Source: an uncultured beta proteobacterium
GTDB taxonomy: Bacteria > Pseudomonadota > Gammaproteobacteria > Burkholderiales > SG8-39
Length of the DNA stretch: 7,644 bases
Direction: 5' to 3'
Assembly (NCBI GenBank): GCA_903868285.1
Contig: CAIPUP010000023.1
Location: 1-7,644, forward strand
Shown here: in pieces, positions 6,389 to 7,644 of the stretch
Position numbering within the stretch: position 1 is the first letter of the stretch
How the letters are laid out: every line of letters starts with the position of its first letter
Translations under genes and position numbers: made by a program
Notes under the pieces: model-generated
Told to the model about the DNA's origin: nothing
Databases searched by the model: none
The model's input: only the letters and a program-made list of their open reading frames with translations

Positions 6389-7465
6389 ATGCTGAGAAAT
6401 AACCGTAAGTCTTTGTTTTTAAAGAATTTTTTTAGAATCACACAGTTGCCGAGGCAGCTCAGCCTGCTAGGGCTCGGCCTGCTCAGCGCGGCAGCGCTGG
6501 CACAAGCCCCGGCCGGCGGCGGCGCGAGCAACGCCGCCGGTAGCAGCAGCGGGGCCAGCAGCGCTTCGGGCAGCGCAATATCGGCCTGGCCGAGTCGGCC
6601 GGTGCGCTGGATCGTGCCCTTCGCTCCGGGTGGTCCGACCGATGTTGTAGTGCGGGTGGTCGCGCCCAAGCTGTCCGAGCGCATTGGTCAGCCGGTACTG
6701 ATCGAGAACCGCGCCGGCGCTGCCGGCAACATCGGCACCGAGCTGGCGGCGCGCGCAGCGCCCGACGGCCACACCCTGCTGTATGTGGTGCCGGCGCTGG
6801 TGACCAATCCCTATTTCATGAAGTCGGCCGTCGATCCGCGCGAGCTGGCAGCGGTGGTGCAGACCACCCGCATGTCGATGGTGCTGGTCACCAATCCGGG
6901 CTTTGCCGCTCGCAATGTCGCCGAGGCAGTCGCTGCCATCCGCGCCAGGCCCGGCAGCGTCAGCTGCGCCTCCTCCGGTTCGCTGCCAACGGTGGGTTGC
7001 GAGCTGCTGCGCGCGCATGCCGGGGCCGACATGATCATGGTCATGTACAAGGGCAATGCGCCGGCGCTGCAGGCCTTGCTGGCGGGTGAAGTCAATCTGC
7101 TGTTCGATGTCATCAACACCTCGCTGCCGCAGATACGCGCCGGTCGGGCGCGCGCTCTGGCCTCGCTCAATCCGAAACGTGGCGGTGTGCTGCCCGAACT
7201 GCCAACCATGAATGAAACCATTCCCGGTTTCGAGCTGGTGACCTGGCAGGGCGTGGTCACCGCCGCCGGCACACCGCGCGAGCTGCTGACACGCATCAAC
7301 CGCGAATTCAACGCCGTGCTGGAGCAACCGGAGATCCGTCAGCGCCTGACCGACACCGGGCTGGAGGTAGCCGGCGGCAGCAGCGATCAGTTCGAGGAAC
7401 GCCTGCGCAGCGATGCCGCCAAGTTCGGCCGGGCGCTGCGCGAAGCCGGCATCAAACCCGAGTAG
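6389..7465 (+). CDS. Divergent Bug/TctC-family periplasmic solute-binding receptor with Gly/Ser/Ala-rich linker
   Basis: This 358-residue periplasmic receptor of the Bug family is longer than its two paralogues upstream. The signal peptide has a basic start (MLRNNRK, then K12, R16 and R22), a hydrophobic core at about 25-36, and cleavage near ALA/Q (38-39). A low-complexity linker of Gly, Ser and Ala (about 40-65) follows before the family opening WPSRPVRWIVPF. The ligand loop PGGPTD keeps its Asp, and ENRAGAAGNIGTELAAR and VMYKGNAPAL are recognisable. The loop that reads YGTPGNGT in the paralogues is CASSGSLPTVGC here, with two Cys eleven residues apart. The first 50 bases of the gene are strongly AT-rich compared with the rest. 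The gap to the decarboxylase-like gene is 78 bases. Its 3' end overlaps the convergent PdxA-like gene by 14 bases. A ligand different from that of the first two receptors is likely; identity unknown. Confidence 0.9.
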   Translation: MLRNNRKSLFLKNFFRITQLPRQLSLLGLGLLSAAALAQAPAGGGASNAAGSSSGASSASGSAISAWPSRPVRWIVPFAPGGPTDVVVRVVAPKLSERIGQPVLIENRAGAAGNIGTELAARAAPDGHTLLYVVPALVTNPYFMKSAVDPRELAAVVQTTRMSMVLVTNPGFAARNVAEAVAAIRARPGSVSCASSGSLPTVGCELLRAHAGADMIMVMYKGNAPALQALLAGEVNLLFDVINTSLPQIRAGRARALASLNPKRGGVLPELPTMNETIPGFELVTWQGVVTAAGTPRELLTRINREFNAVLEQPEIRQRLTDTGLEVAGGSSDQFEERLRSDAAKFGRALREAGIKPE

Positions 7466-7644
7466 CGGCCAGCCTGCGCACCGCCGCAATGATGGCGGCC
7501 GGACTGGCCTGATTCTTCCCGGCGATATCCAGCGCACTGCCGTGTGCCACCGAGGAGAACAGCACCGGCGAACCCAGTGACAGACCGGCCGAGCGGTTGC
7601 GCGCCTCGGTCTTGGCCACGATATGACCCTGGTCATGGAACATC
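7452..7644 (-). CDS. PdxA-family dehydrogenase, C-terminal fragment (5' part outside window)
   Basis: Only the last 63-64 residues are visible, ending at a TGA (7454-7452). The pattern fits the C-terminus of the 4-hydroxythreonine-4-phosphate dehydrogenase (PdxA) family: FHDQGH at the window edge, whose His matches the third metal ligand of E. coli PdxA, then a Lys (VAK), LSLGSPV, SSVAHGSALDIAGK and a closing helix. Full members are about 310-340 residues, NAD(P)-dependent and metal-dependent. E. coli PdxA has GVNITLG and an Arg just before TSVDHG at the phosphate site; here these positions read SAGLSLG and Phe. This argues against the vitamin B6 substrate. Homologues such as TphB oxidise cis-dihydrodiols of aromatic diacids, which would fit the neighbouring oxygenase. 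The gene is convergent with the receptor gene, so it belongs to a different transcript. Confidence 0.85.
   Translation of the reverse strand, partial: MFHDQGHIVAKTEARNRSAGLSLGSPVLFSSVAHGSALDIAGKNQASPAAIIAAVRRLAATRV
7467..7509. other. Nested inverted repeats just after the third Bug gene
   Basis: An outer pair GGCCAG (7467-7472) and CTGGCC (7504-7509) encloses an inner pair CCGCC (7481-7485) and GGCGG (7494-7498). The structure begins two bases after the receptor stop codon and sits inside the 3' coding end of the convergent PdxA-like gene. It could fold in either transcript and help to end or protect it. There is no T-run in either direction next to it, and such repeats arise easily in GC-rich coding DNA, so support is weak. 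Confidence 0.25.

Noticed and set aside
6413..6438. TTGTTT and TAGAAT as an internal promoter in the third receptor gene
   Set aside because: The spacing is 14 bases and the -35 match is poor; the AT-rich codons explain the resemblance.
6467..7636. Long minus-strand open frame over the third Bug receptor
   Set aside because: It is an antisense shadow of a well supported gene; the real minus-strand gene at the right end is in a different frame and shows PdxA motifs.

Overview
The window looks like chromosomal DNA of a GC-rich betaproteobacterium, most likely of the order Burkholderiales. The reasons are three solute-receptor genes of the Bug/TctC family, which is strongly expanded in that order, a betaproteobacterial-type glnE, and GC-biased codon use throughout. 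This is inferred from gene content; the species cannot be named from the sequence alone.

Layout: the left edge carries the 3' two-thirds or so of glnE (1-1650, plus strand, open at the left edge), a nitrogen-control housekeeping gene. Five plus-strand genes follow, all in the same direction and separated by about 45-115 bases without a convincing terminator: two tandem, closely related Bug receptors (1757-2773 and 2864-3874), a Rieske-type ring-hydroxylating oxygenase large subunit (3988-5271), a 4,5-dihydroxyphthalate decarboxylase-like protein (5318-6310), and a third, divergent Bug receptor (6389-7465). At the right edge, on the minus strand and overlapping the end of the third receptor gene by 14 bases, is the C-terminal end of a PdxA-family dehydrogenase (7452 to beyond 7644).

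How the genes may work together (inference): periplasmic receptors capture an organic, probably aromatic, acid. The Rieske oxygenase makes a cis-dihydrodiol or performs a related hydroxylation or demethylation. A PdxA-type dehydrogenase could rearomatise the diol, as TphB does in terephthalate degradation, and the Pht5-like protein could remove a carboxyl group to give a protocatechuate-like product. This parallels known phthalate and terephthalate routes, but the true substrate cannot be read from the DNA. No oxygenase reductase, no membrane transporter subunits (TctA/TctB or other) and no regulator lie inside the window.

Non-coding stretches are short (none over 300 bases). The most structured one is 3875-3987, ahead of the oxygenase gene: three 13-base tandem repeats, an inverted repeat and a TTGACA box. 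No RNA genes, mobile elements, CRISPR arrays or attachment sites were seen. I regard this as a recognisable type of catabolic accessory cluster with some odd details, not as a clearly new system.
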